Shown in pieces: positions 1-11,279 of a stretch of 64,000 nucleotides of DNA. The translations under genes were made by a program, and so were the position numbers. This DNA comes from Saururus chinensis (lineage: Eukaryota; Streptophyta; Magnoliopsida; Piperales; Saururaceae): positions 1,674,001 to 1,738,000 of the forward strand of contig CP141150.1 of the NCBI GenBank assembly GCA_035235625.1, in the 5' to 3' direction. Below the pieces are notes generated by a model. It saw nothing but the letters and a program-made list of their open reading frames with translations. It had not been told where the DNA came from and ran no database searches. Each line of letters begins with the position of its first letter. The stretch's first letter is position 1.

Positions 1-357
1 GCAATGAAAGAACTCAACGTGTAATTTTTTTATGTATTTATAGTTTATGATAATAAGTAGGAGCGACTCATTTGTGGGTAGTGATTTGTAGTATAGATAT
101 AACGACTAAAATATCCAATATATTATTCAATTTACCCCGGCTAAATTTCTTATTTGTGTAATAACTTTTTTTTTAATTATGATACTGGTTTTTATCTCAA
201 AAAGCTGATTTTGATAGTATGCAATTGATTTATTCATTGTTGGTTTTTATATTAAGCTCAATTAATCTCATGTTTTGTTAAGTAAAATAGTTATTTTGAA
301 TTAATTGATTAATGTATTATTTATATAATTTATTATTTACGAATTAAGTGAATAGAG
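1..357. other. AT-rich 5' region of MULE copy 1
   Basis: AT-rich, without an open frame or recognisable terminal repeat. It probably holds the promoter and leader of the transposase that begins near 358. No clear TATA box stands out from the AT background. Confidence 0.4.
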
Positions 358-3189
358 ATGGCAAAAACAATGGTTAGTTTTATGTTTCACTATGAAGGAT
401 GCACAAATGGATTATTAATTACGAAACCGTCTACTTATGATGAATTTGAGATGCAAGTAGCTAGCAGAGTTGGGTGGGATCAAAGGAGATGAAAAATTAC
501 TATAAATGTAATATTCTGACATTTGGATCGTGATTAGGACTAATATGTATAAATGATGATGCATCATTGAGTTTTATGTTTCCTTATTCGCCTCACATAA
601 TTTATTTCGAGCTATTTCTAGAAAAAGAGGCCCAAGTGCCTAGTGAAAGGCGCAGTAGTTCACACAGGAGCTCTAAAAGAAATATGAATTGTGGAAGGCA
701 TATGCAAATATCAGTGGATGATGAACAAGAAGGAAATTTATCAATGACAGTAGCTTCAAATGAACGTCATAGGTTGTCTGCACCTATTAACGATGGAAGT
801 GGACCTAATTGGAGGTAAGGTTTATTAAGATGTGCACCTAGGTCGTCTGTTTGAATCTTATAATTGTCGATGAAAATTAGGATGTTAAATTATGAATTTT
901 GTGTGTAATGTGGAAGGTACACATCGCATGCACATGAGCCATTTAACCTTCAAATGTCTCAAGGTGGTGCATGGTATGGAACTCAAAGCTCGATGGGCAT
1001 TCATTACCCCTACATAGGTGTTGGACATACCGATGTTGGACCATCCAATCCAAGGTGAAATACATACTCATAAATGAATATAATATTTTTAGTTTTCAAG
1101 AAAGGGTTAAGTCATATGGAATTGAATACACATGCGATGTTTATTTGTAGGGGCGCTTATGTTTGTGATGAAGATGTTGATGTAAATGAGGCCAATGAAG
1201 GTGAAGATAATATTGATGAAGCAAGTGAAGAAGAAGAGTACAACATGAATGAAGAAGGGACCAGAGGTGAAGAAAGTGCTCAACAAATGGTTGATGGCAA
1301 GGGGGATGATGCGGTAGACAATGCAATTGCCGCAAATGACATGAATGTGGATGATGAAGAGCCGCCATACTACAACGAGGAAGAGTCACTCTATGCACAT
1401 ATCACAGATGAGGAGATAGATGCGGCAGTTAATTATGTCATGGATATGGACCAACAAAACAAAGAAGAGTTATATGTTGGGAGCATATTTGAGAATAAAG
1501 AGGCATTTGTCACAACCTTGAAGGAGTTTTCAATTAAGAATCATGTCGAATACAAGGTTCTACGCATAAATATGTCAGAGTATATAGTGAAGTACATTGA
1601 TAGTACTTGCCTTTGGAGAGTTCATGGATCAATAAATAAGGGTGTAGAGTACTTTAAATTGAAGACATATGGAGGTGACCACACATGTCGGAATGCCCAG
1701 CTTAGCACTGATCATAGGTAGTGTAGTGCATCATTTGTTTTGAAGGTCATAATGCCCGCCATCCAAGCCGAATTGACTCTCACACCAAGTGATATCATTC
1801 AAAGAATGGAGAGGTTTCATGTTGACATATCTTATAAGAAAGCATGGGCAGCAAGGAATATAGCCATAAAGGCCATTTATGGGATTGGGTGGAATCATAC
1901 AAATTGTTGCCAATGTACCTTAGGGCAGTGCAAGATGTGAATCCCGCCACCTACTACAACTTGGAGTATGATGAAGTAACTCATGCAGATGGTGGCATGT
2001 ATAGGAGATTTAAGGAATGTTTTGAGCATTTGGGCCGTCTATAGTGGGGTTCCGACATTGCATCCCGGTGATTGGTGTTGATGTCACTCACTTGTATAGC
2101 CGGTATCCCAGAGCTCTTATGGCTGCAACGGCTACAGACAAAAACAATGGGTTATTCCCTCTAGCATTCGGGATAGCAGCAAAGGAAGATTATGCAAATT
2201 GCAAATGGTTCTTAAGTGAACTAAGGGATAATATACTTATGGGCATGACAAATGTTGTAGTTATTTTAGATCGACATAAGGGGTTTCAGAAGAACGTGCC
2301 AGAGATTCGTCCCAAGCCATACTACTACCATTGTTACTGCATTTGTCACATAAAGGCAAAATTTAAGAAGTAGTTTAAAAATGATACATGAACATACTTG
2401 ATTGGGGAGCAACTTGTGTACTAATAGTAGAACAATCTAATGCTAAAATGGACTTGATTGGTCAGGAGAGTCCTAGGGAAAAACAGCTCCTCTTAGGAGA
2501 AGGATTGCATCTTGCACAGTGGTCTCTTACTCACGATGGTTTTAGAAGATTTGGCATGACGACTACAAATATGGCTGAAAGTTTAAATAGCGTCTCGAAT
2601 GGGGCATGATTTAGTTTCAGCTACTTTTTATTGGGTAGTAAAATTCTTCGTTAAATGATCTTCTGCCTCAGATGCCATGACCACCCCGTATACTTCCAGA
2701 GTGGAAGGGATAATTAGAGAACAAACAAGAAAAAATGGGGAGTATATAATTAATAGAATCAACCTCAACGAGTACGAAGTGATGTCAATGAGTGGCCGAA
2801 AGGTTGTGGTGAATGCGGCTCTTCATGCTTGTACATGCAATCTCCCTCAAGTCTATTTGTATCCTTGCTCGCACCTTATTGCCATCTGGGGAAAGCAGCA
2901 GGAGCCTATACAGGCAGGACTTTATTACACATCGACCGCTTATAAAAATGTGTACTTAGCACAATTCTATTCTCCTCGTGGTCGGGAGTTTTGGGAGAGA
3001 GATATACCTTATGTGTTATTCGCTCTAAGAGCAACAAGACAACCCGATCGCCCACAATCTATTCGCATTAGGAATACAATGGACTGTGTGACCATGGAGA
3101 GAAATGGTAGAGCAGGGTATAAATGTGGGAGGTGCAAACAAAGTGGGCATAATAGTAAATCATGTAGAAACCCTCCTATTGATTGGTAA
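358..3189 (+). pseudogene. mudrA-like MULE transposase, disabled
   Basis: A DNA transposase remnant that would have acted in the nucleus on the element's inverted ends. The start ATG at 358 gives MAKTMVSFMFHYEGC. Introns 815-916 and 1055-1150 have GT..AG borders and matching codon phase. An acidic linker (1160-1400) leads to the MuDR N-terminal domain (about 1460-1720). After a TAG at 1719-1721 the frame resumes with the helical region (1740-2040). The catalytic region keeps two of the DDE acidic residues, in VIGVDVTHLY (about 2065) and VVILDRHKG (about 2260). A SWIM zinc finger (CTCN..CSHL, about 2840-2875) and a CCHC knuckle (CGRCKQSGHNSKSC, about 3125-3165) close the protein. Stops at 490, 1719 and 2371 and shifts near 1880 and 2040 disable it. 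Confidence 0.8.
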
Positions 3190-3469
3190 ACATACAATTA
3201 GTCTTTTATTTATTCTCTATTTTAGATATGACTATAAGTTCCTGACGATCTTAATTCTCCACAAATCATATGGATCATGTGGAGCCTTTTTACGGGTCAA
3301 GCCCTATTGATGAGATAGTACTTGTGCAGCAAGAGTCGCATAGGTCGACTTCTATTTGGCAAGAAGTGGTATTATAACTATTCATGAAATATGTTTTATT
3401 TTTTTAGACTATATATTACGCTGAGTTATAATATTTAAATTTATTAAAGGACCCCCGGGTGCCTTGAGT

Positions 3470-5575
3470 GCACTGAACATTTTAAATATCTCTGCCATTG
3501 GCCCGTAGATGAGCATATTCTACCATATATCGAGCGAGCAAGATATGGACATTTTATTCATATACAGTACGGTAGTCATGATCGGCCTTTATTAACAGCT
3601 CTTGTCAAGAGATGGAGGAGGGAGACACAGACGTTTCACCTACCTTATTAGGAGATGTCCATCACTCTCATGGATGTGACAATTCTTTTAGGACTTTGCA
3701 TCGATGGAGAGGTTATGACAGGCACAACAGGAGGAGGTCATTTGGATTTATTAGTCAGAATCCATGGCAGAGCTCCTTCTATAGTGATGTGTGGTAGCCA
3801 AGTAAGCCTTAGATGGCTCTTAGGTGAGTTTCATGAGCTCCCAGCAGATGCCACGGAGATAGTGATCGAGCAGCATGCACGGGCATATATATTGCATTTA
3901 CTTGGGGTTATGATATTTGCAGATAACATGAGTAGCCATGTACATGTTGCCTATCTCTCCCTCCTTACGGACTTCGACCTGGTAGGAACTTATGCATGGG
4001 GCAATGTCACTCCTGCATTTTTGTACCAGAGTTAGGGAAAGAATGTCTAGCCATGACCTCGGGGATTAAAGGTTGTTTGACCCTTTTTTAAGTAAATGAA
4101 TTCGTTGAAGTTAATATTTTTTACATGCATAATTACTTCATATTTTTTAATGATTTTTATCATATTTTGTGACATAGCTATGGTCGTGAGAGCATTTACA
4201 TGTCGGCCAACTAAGTATTGAGATGGGTCACGTAGTCAAGGGTGATCCATTAGGAGCGAGGTAGGGTATTTTTATATTTAACACTTAATTTTTTTAGCAT
4301 GGTTTTATTTGGATATGCTAAACTCATGTCTTAAATTTGACTCCTTAAGGTGGAATGTTCGGAAGAGAAAAACCAAAAATCCACAAGGAGTCCTCCGTTT
4401 GTATAGAGGAGAGTTAGACCACCAACTGCCTTATCAGATAATTTTATTTCATTATCAAATTTCATACAATGATTATAAGATATGCAAGGTAATTTAAACT
4501 TAATTATCTTTATAAAATGTGTAGGTTATTTGCCAGTCGTACTCACCGGAGATTTTGGCTGTGTTACCTCCTCTCTGCATTGAGGGTCGAGATGTGTGGC
4601 TCTCGTGAACGCCACTCATCTATTTTGAAATTGTCGAGATGCACATGCCGGATTGTGTGATGCTCTAGTTTAACTTTGAGTAAGAGGTCCCAGCTCATAC
4701 TGTAGAGTTTGTCCATCGCATCACTCGACAAGGCTGCCATATTACCAACTAGGCTATACATCATGCAACAAATATTGCTCGATGGGATGATAGGAGAGCC
4801 ACTATTATCTGAGGGGAGATGGCTACAACATTGCGAGATGATCGTAGCCCATATATGCAGTGGTATTTACCCATTACGTGACAATATATTTTACTGCGCA
4901 ATGATGTAGAGGAGATGACATATCAGCCTAGGGGTGCATCTGAGGCAACTTTGGTAAGTATATCGTAATTAATTTTCTAGTAATATTTTTTATTTCATAT
5001 TTATTATTTATCTCACTTTTATTTTAATTTTTATATAGCTTGGATTAGCGCAACGTACACTTGCAAATTTGACTGATGCCGTTAACATTTATACTTCGAG
5101 TGAGATTTTATCAGCATCATGTCAGTGGATGATCAGGCAACATTAGGATGTCCTTAGTACCTTGTCACTCCTTCAGTCGGTGATTACAGACATTCATGGG
5201 CATTATCATATTGACGAGGCAGCTCATACACAACCGAGGCACGATCCATTCACTGATATTCCATCTTCATCTGCAACACCTAGCTCTCCTCCACGTTCAT
5301 CATTTCCGGTTACTCCACATGTAGCATACCCCTAGCCAGATTCGATACTATATTATAGACGACAGTGGCCAACTTGTGTTGAGCCATCTGTTACTTATGC
5401 GGAGCTGGAGCCAGAGCCGGAGCCAAAGTAGGCAGACCATGAAGAGCAGGCAGTTCATGAGCAGGAGGATCTGGCAAACCATGAGGAGCAGGAGGAGCTA
5501 GTACAGCACCGTCGGGGTCGAGGTCGAGGTCGAGGTTGAGGCCAAGGTCGAGGACGTAGGAGTAGAAGAGATTGA
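3470..5575 (+). pseudogene. Plant mobile domain (PMD) module of MULE copy 1
   Basis: Encodes an aminotransferase-like plant mobile domain related to the Arabidopsis MAIN/MAIL proteins. These domains occur in plant transposons and their exact biochemical role in transposition is unsettled. Diagnostic segments are RWRRETQTFHL (about 3612), MSITLMDVTILLGLCIDG (3655), SLRWLLGEFHELPADATEI (about 3807), YLSLLTDFDLVGTYAWG (about 3952), then YGREH (about 4181), WNVRKRK (about 4351) and an FEIVEMHMPD-like segment (about 4625). The C-terminus is acidic and ends in a GR tail (RGRGRGRG, about 5510). The module follows the transposase on the same strand and recurs in the same place in copy 2. Stops at 3651, 4033 and elsewhere break it. 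Whether it was fused to the transposase or made separately is not resolved. Confidence 0.75.
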
Positions 5576-5820
5576 GTGAATTAGAATTGTGATATGTTTG
5601 TTTCGAACTAAACATTTTATGAACATATGTGATGTTAGATTTATATATTTTATAAACATTTATATTGTATGCTTATTTATATATTGTGTGGATGATAGTT
5701 GATGTGGATAAATTTGATGTTGTGTGGATGATAGTTGAAACTTGATGTTGTGTGGATGATAATTGAAACTTGATGTTTTGTGGATTATACAAGGACAGGT
5801 GTTACTTTTAGTTCTAAGCT

Positions 5821-6224
5821 ATCCTAAAAAAGAAATTTTTTCATCCTTTCAAAGGACGATCAGATTTCGTCCTTTTACCTTTTACCTCGAAATTTGACCT
5901 TTTACCTTGAACCCTGAAAGGACGAAATCAGGTTTCATCCTTTAGGAGGATGAAATCAGTAGAAACCCAATTTCGTCATTCTAAATGATGAAATCATGTT
6001 TCACCAAATTTCGTTGTTTGGAAGGACAAAATCAACTTACAGATGATTCCATCCTTCCAAAGGATGAAAAAGGATGAAATCAATTAAAATGTAAAAAAAG
6101 AGCCATGCATGCACAAGCGCTTGGCTGGGGCCTACATGGACAAAAAGAATACTACTTTGGGAAATATTTCCTAAAGTGGGTTATTTCGATAATTATTTTT
6201 TAAAATATATTTAAATAATTTTTC
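5821..6224. repeat. 3' terminal region of MULE copy 1 with TTTCGTCC/GGACGAAA palindromes
   Basis: Several copies, in both orientations, of a motif built on TTTCGTCCTTT and its complement AAAGGACGAAA lie at about 5840-6085. They are followed by a GC-rich block with CTTGGCTGG (6118-6150) and then TTTGGGAAATATTTCC (about 6157-6172) and an AT-rich outer end. The same order, reversed or direct, is seen at 15876-16974, 24640-24870 and 57769-58130. The outer boundary at 6224 is inferred by alignment with the fold-back element. Confidence 0.65.
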
Positions 6225-6907
6225 TAGTTTCAATTCGCTACCGAATTATTTCTACACCCAAACAGCCCCTTAGCTAGGGATGTCTAAAACACTCGCTAAA
6301 GAGGCGTTAGTCGTTTTGAATTTTAAATTATAATTTATTAATTTCAAAATATAGTGTTAGCCGTTCGGGATTTCATAAGTACATTTCAGAATATATCATT
6401 AGTCGTTTAAGATTTTGCACTTCAATTTCAAAAGGCGGCATTAGTCAATTTATGATTCCAAAAGCCCAACATCTAAAATGCATGTGGATGCCCCCATTTG
6501 TATGTGTCACGTGCATTTCTAATTACGACTTTCCCCCTTGGTAATTGGAAATGCACAAGCAAGGACACACTTTGCCATCTCCTTCCTGCGCATCCATGTC
6601 AACTAGAGCCATTTCTCCTTCTCCCCCATCTCTTCTCTCCTTCCTCTCCTCTAATGCAGTCATCTCCTTCCTCCCCTCCCATGCAACCATCTGCTTCCTC
6701 CCCTCATGGCATCATGGCCAGGCTGGTCTCCGAGAGCCTTCGTTGGACATCCCTGATGGAGCTGCAAGTCCTTCGTCAACTGGAGTGAGCACTGCTATCG
6801 ACAATCCAGATGGGGGGCCACTTCGTGCAGGAACTTGTTAACAGCACTGACAAGATTATGTTGATGGATTTGAAGGATGATTCGCTATGGGTAATGATGA
6901 GGACTTC
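6225..6907. other. Spacer with a possible Tourist-like MITE end
   Basis: CCCAAACAGCCCCTTA at 6251-6266 resembles the end of a PIF/Harbinger (Tourist-like) MITE, but its partner end is not found. 6270-6450 carries short related segments with TTAGTCGTTT-like cores. 6498-6841 has open frames in several registers that I cannot assign; their Ser/Pro richness suggests chance frames. The LTR at 6908 interrupts this sequence. Confidence 0.3.
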
Positions 6908-9013
6908 TGTAACGACCCGTTTTCCGGTTACGCTTAACCTAGGTGGGTTAAGGGTAATTTGGTAAATTTTTTATAAGTGTCGGGGGTTCCAAGGGACGAA
7001 ACCCCTGAAGATGAGTAGAGCTCAGAGTAATGAGCGTGACAAATTGAAGAACGCGTGAAACGGAGGTCGGGAGTGAAAGCTATAGCCTCGGGAAGCGTGT
7101 TGCATGGGCGGGGCCCACTCGAAAAGAGTAGGATAACTTATCCATGTGTGGTCTTGTTTCGAAGAGCTCGTTGATACAAGTCCATCGGTACCTAGAACGC
7201 GCGATTCTGACTTCGGGGTAAGAAGATATCGCACATTGAAGTTTAGATTTTTTTGGATTAAAATAATATGGAAAAATATTATTTTAATCACGTAAGGACG
7301 AAATAGTTGGCATCATCGTGACACCAGCGGCTGGCGACAGCTGCGCCACCCAACGCGCGGTGCAGCAGTGCTTGGCGGGGGGCCTACAGGCCCGCGCGGT
7401 GACCTGCGCAACACGCGGTCATCTGCGCGTCGTCCCGCGCGTACGCGGGACGGGGCCCGCGTCGCGGGCCATGCGCAGGAGCTGCGCGATGTGGGGCGCG
7501 ATCGCATCCCACGAGCACAGTGCACGGCCAGCGCATCGCTCGCCGTGCAGGATCTCGACGCGTGGCGCGCGCGTCTCCGGGGGCGTTTCGTACGCCCTCG
7601 GCTTCTCTCCTATAGATTGGAATTTCCGTTCACTTTCCAGAGGAGTTTTCGGAGTCGTTCGGTGTCCATTTTCTTCCGTTTTTGAGGCATTCCTAGCTAA
7701 TTCGAGGGTGATCTATGCAATGACATGGTCCATTCCTCGAGTTGGAGCTCCTAAAAGGGAGGAACGACCCAGGGCAAGAGGAGGCTCTGTCTGCCACCCT
7801 CCTGCCCCAAGAGTGAGAGAGAGAGAGATGGCCCGGTGAGAGAGGAGGCTTCGTCCTCCGTTACCGGGCCAAATCAAGAGAAGTGGCCTGAAGTAGGGGA
7901 GGCTTCGTTCTCCACCAAAGGGCCACGATGTGTGAGGAACACCCCGAGTAGGGGAGGTTATGTCCGCCACCCACGGGCGCAGAAAATGAGAAGTCTCCGG
8001 GAAAGGGGAGAGTTGGTCGGGTCGTCTTTCGGGGCAAGGCAAGGAGCGCATGAAGTCTAGAGGAGGCTCTATCCACTGTCTCCGGATCTGAAGGGGAGGA
8101 CGCCCAGAAACGTGCATCCCGAATACCGCTACCTCGTGAGACATCGGGGGAGTAAGGGTTTCTTACGTCCTATTTTAATTATAGAACAACAAGTGCTAGT
8201 TATGATGTGTGTTATGCTATGATCCATATGCTTGCTATGCTTATATGCCATGAGGTGTGCCGTCTCGCTATGGATTTGAGAGAGACGGGTTGTGCGTGTG
8301 TTGCTATTATGATATGCTATGCTTATATGCCATGATGTGTGCCGTCTCGCTCTGGGTTACAGAGAGACGTGTTGTGTGTGTGTGTGTGTTCGATCTCAGC
8401 TCAGTGATAGAGCGAGACCTATGATTGTGTTTTGTCTCACTCTATGATAGAGCAAGACATGTGATGCGTGCGGTCTCGGCTAAGTGATATAGCGAGATGT
8501 GTGGTGTGTGTTTGTTCTCGACTCAGTGATGGAGCGAGACGTGTGAATGTGATGGTCTTGCTCTAGGATAGAGTGAGGAATGTTGTGGTGGTCGTGTGGT
8601 GCTCGTCTCTATGATAGAGCGAGATGTGTGTTGCCAGTGTTTTATCGGGTTTTTGTATAACTTCGATTAAATATTCGGAGATACATATTTTATACGTATG
8701 TGTTTTTGGTATACCAGTTGCATATAGTAGCCAGTAGGCAGAACTACGTCCGGATCCGATCGTATCGGAGTAACATCGTGGATGTTATCCGATATATATG
8801 TAGGCAACCAACTGCAAGGCAACGTTAGCCTGGTCCGAATTAGTTATATATTTAGGCCAGTTCTTGCCTACGCGCAACGGAGCGCTAAAGTTGTAGCGCA
8901 TAGAGGAGCGAGAAGACTCTCGCACTCAGAGTTGGCTACTCCCGGTTCTGGGTTTGGGTTTTCATCGATTTCGGACCCCCGGCCCGGGTCGGTTTTCGGG
9001 TCGGGGCGTCATA
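6908..9013 (+). mobile_element. Solo LTR of a long-LTR retrotransposon
   Basis: Begins TGTAACGACCCG and ends GGGTCGGGGCGTCATA, flanked by a perfect 5-bp target duplication ACTTC (6903-6907 and 9014-9018). About 2.1 kb with no internal retroviral genes, so it is a solo LTR left by recombination. A CpG-rich promoter-like block lies at 7310-7580, and a CTATAGATT at about 7610 corresponds to the TATA box of the related LTR at 36978. The closing CATA instead of CA is probably decay. Termini resemble Ty3-type long LTRs; the lineage is inferred. Confidence 0.85.
8260..8640. repeat. Array of short GTCTCGCT/AGCGAGAC hairpins in the LTR
   Basis: About eight diverged units of 35-60 bases, each with a GTCTCGCT-like arm, a short loop such as CTAGGATAG, and an AGCGAGAC arm, separated by GT-rich spacers. 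The related LTR at 36978 retains about three units at 38680-38795. They could form hairpins in DNA or in the LTR transcript; function is unknown. Confidence 0.6.
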
Positions 9014-10960
9014 ACTTCTTTGGAGCTGCTCAAGTTCATCATTCCCAAGGGGTTTATTGTTGTGAGCCAAGCTTGACGGGTAAAGGTGTATGATAAAGAA
9101 AATTGCTTGGACTTCACGCTAGTGGCTTATACCCAGTAGAAGGTCATGATCCCATTGAAGAAGATTATGCAGAAGGTGAATACGGGGGTAGACATTATGG
9201 GCAAGTATGTGGAGAGACTACTCACTGTTGGTGGATTATGGGATTTGTCTTCATATTGATATTAATCGAAAGAAGGCTCTGTCACCCATTTTAGGATGGT
9301 TGTGATTTGTGAGTTTTTTTTGGACTAGTTCAGCATTCATGAACAGGGCATTAGGAAGTGAATTGTGATTATTTTCTCTATGACAACACTTTGCTCTTTG
9401 CAATGTCTTTTGAGCAATTAATGATGGGCAATGCTTATGAATGGGAAGTTCATCTTATAGTGACTTTGTTGAATTTTACGGAGAAAGATGGGCATGTATG
9501 GCAGGTTGGAGTTGGCTGTAAGGCTGAAAATGTTATGCTTACCACCTATTCGAAGAAATAACTAAGCTACCAGTAATTCAAGGTGCCTAATGTGTTGGTC
9601 CTATTTATAACACTATATATGGTTTGTGTTGTGGTGAGCCTGCATTAACAACAGTTTCTGTATGAATACCAAACGCAAGCACAGAGAAAGATAGGATGAT
9701 ATCAAGGGCTAAAAAATGGGTGGGCCATTTAGACGTACCCAATTGAATTTTTTTGAATTATGAAAGAAACAAGGAGTATTGTTGATCTTTTTATTTTGTT
9801 AATTCAGTGACAGATTCTGGTGTTTGTGCTTCAATTCCGGATCACTTCGTTGATTAGTAACTTATAGCTTAAAATACTATATTAGTTTTACCATTTAGCA
9901 TTTTACTTTATGTACTCCCAATTGCTTCAAATTTTACACTTCTAATTTGGTTGAGATAGAGATATCTCGTTTATATAAGTTTTCTTTCACTAACTTGCTC
10001 TTTTTACTTTTTACTTTTAAATTTTGTACTTCTCTTTTTATAAAAAACTCATTGGATAATATCATTGTTTAGGATAATGAAAATTAGATAGTATCAAGGA
10101 GCTGATAAACGAGTCCTATGGATTAAATTTTTATTTTTATTATGCTATTGTAGATTATTTATTCATTTTTTCTTATGTAACTTAGATTTGAAGAAAAATA
10201 TTTTTTATTTTTTATTTAAATCCACCTAAGTTTTTAAAATGCACAAATTTACTAATGTATTATGTCGTACATTTTAAAAACTTAGGATTTTGATATGCAT
10301 CTTAAAATTATGCATCTAAAATGTGAGATTTTGGTCTATATTTTGAAATAGAAAATTTGAAATGCAATAATCTAAAACACAAAACAACTAAAGAAGTATT
10401 TTATAGAGGGGGATTTGCCTGACCCCCCGCAGAAGTCACTTAACTAGGTGCGGAGTGGTTAGTTGCAGGGGGTAGTGCCAGAAGCCGCCGCAACAAGCAA
10501 TGGACGTCGGATGCGCAATGGTCATTTGCGTGGGTGGAGCAAGAAGCCATCGCGACAAGCTCTAGCGACGGGATTGAAATCACACGATTTCTATTACCAG
10601 CAAGGGCAGGCGCGGGATTGATTCGCCGCCAATTTCGATCAACATGACAAGAGCAGGAGGATTAAAGGCACGTGTATTGGGTTTTCGCCGTTGAAAATCC
10701 GTTGTTCTGATTTCATTTAGCGTCGTGGGCGGGAGAGATTAAAACTTCCTATCCTTCCTGCCAGAAAAATTTGTGCCTTTCACTCGTCAAAGAGGATCAG
10801 ATCATTTAGAGCAGGAGATCAACAACCTCTAGAGAGCAGGAATCAAACCCATAGAGAGCAGTGATCAACCTTCAGATCGAGTAGTCTTTTAGGCAGAACC
10901 AAAGATTGGGTCCCTGTTTGATCAAAAAGATTAGGTCCTCTGTGCGTAAGGGTAAGAATT
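9014..10960. other. Gene-poor spacer, possible decayed coding traces
   Basis: 9014-9560 shows coding-like but unrecognised segments, for example LELLKFIIPKGFIVVS (from about 9019) and GVDIMGKYVERLLTVGGL (from about 9187), broken by stops. It may be an old gene interrupted by the LTR at 6908. 9600-10400 is AT-rich with nothing assignable. 10420-10600 contains two related GC-rich stretches of about 55 bases sharing AGAAGCC and CGACAAGC-like cores. Confidence 0.3.
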
Positions 10961-10966
10961 TTGGTA

Positions 10967-11279
10967 GTGTCTTTGATTAATGTGTTTGTTTGATTCATCT
11001 TTTTGTTTTTACATTTTTTTTACCAATTCCGGTTCTATTGGAATTGTGATTTTCTACCTTGGGAGTTCACTTACACAGGTCTTTGATTAATGTGTTTGTT
11101 TGATTCGTCTTTTTATTTTGATGTTTTTTACCAATTCCGGTTCTATTGCAATTGTGATTTTCAGCCTTGTAAGTTCACGTACAGTGTCTTTGATTAATAT
11201 GTTTGTTGATTCATCTTTTTGTTTTTACTTTTTTACCAATTCCGGTTCCAATGAAATTGTGATTTTCTGCCTTGGGCAT
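10967..11279. repeat. Three tandem repeats of about 105-115 bp
   Basis: Each unit starts near GTCTTTGATTAATGTGTTTG, continues through a T-rich stretch and ACCAATTCCGGTTC, and ends with a GTGATTTTCTGCCTTGG-like segment. Units begin at about 10970, 11080 and 11188. They are diverged by small indels. No coding potential is evident. Confidence 0.8.

Larger units (their letters stand above)
1..6224 (+). mobile_element. PMD-carrying Mutator-like element, copy 1 (left end outside window)
   Basis: A decayed MULE of at least 6.2 kb. It holds a mudrA-type transposase (358-3189), a plant mobile domain module (about 3470-5575) and a 3' terminal region (about 5821-6224). The last 100 bases, read in reverse, match the terminal inverted repeat of the fold-back element at 15876-16974: an AT-rich stretch, then CCCACTTTAGGAAATATTTC, then a GC-rich CTTGGCTGG segment. 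The left end lies before base 1, so the 9-bp target duplication cannot be tested. Domain order and spacing match copy 2 on the - strand (57769-61440), which argues that the PMD belongs to the element. Numerous stops and shifts make it non-autonomous now. Confidence 0.75.

Noticed and set aside
7318..8144. GC-rich frames in the LTR at 6908
   Set aside because: They lie in the CpG-rich promoter-like part of an LTR and are open in several frames, with no domain.
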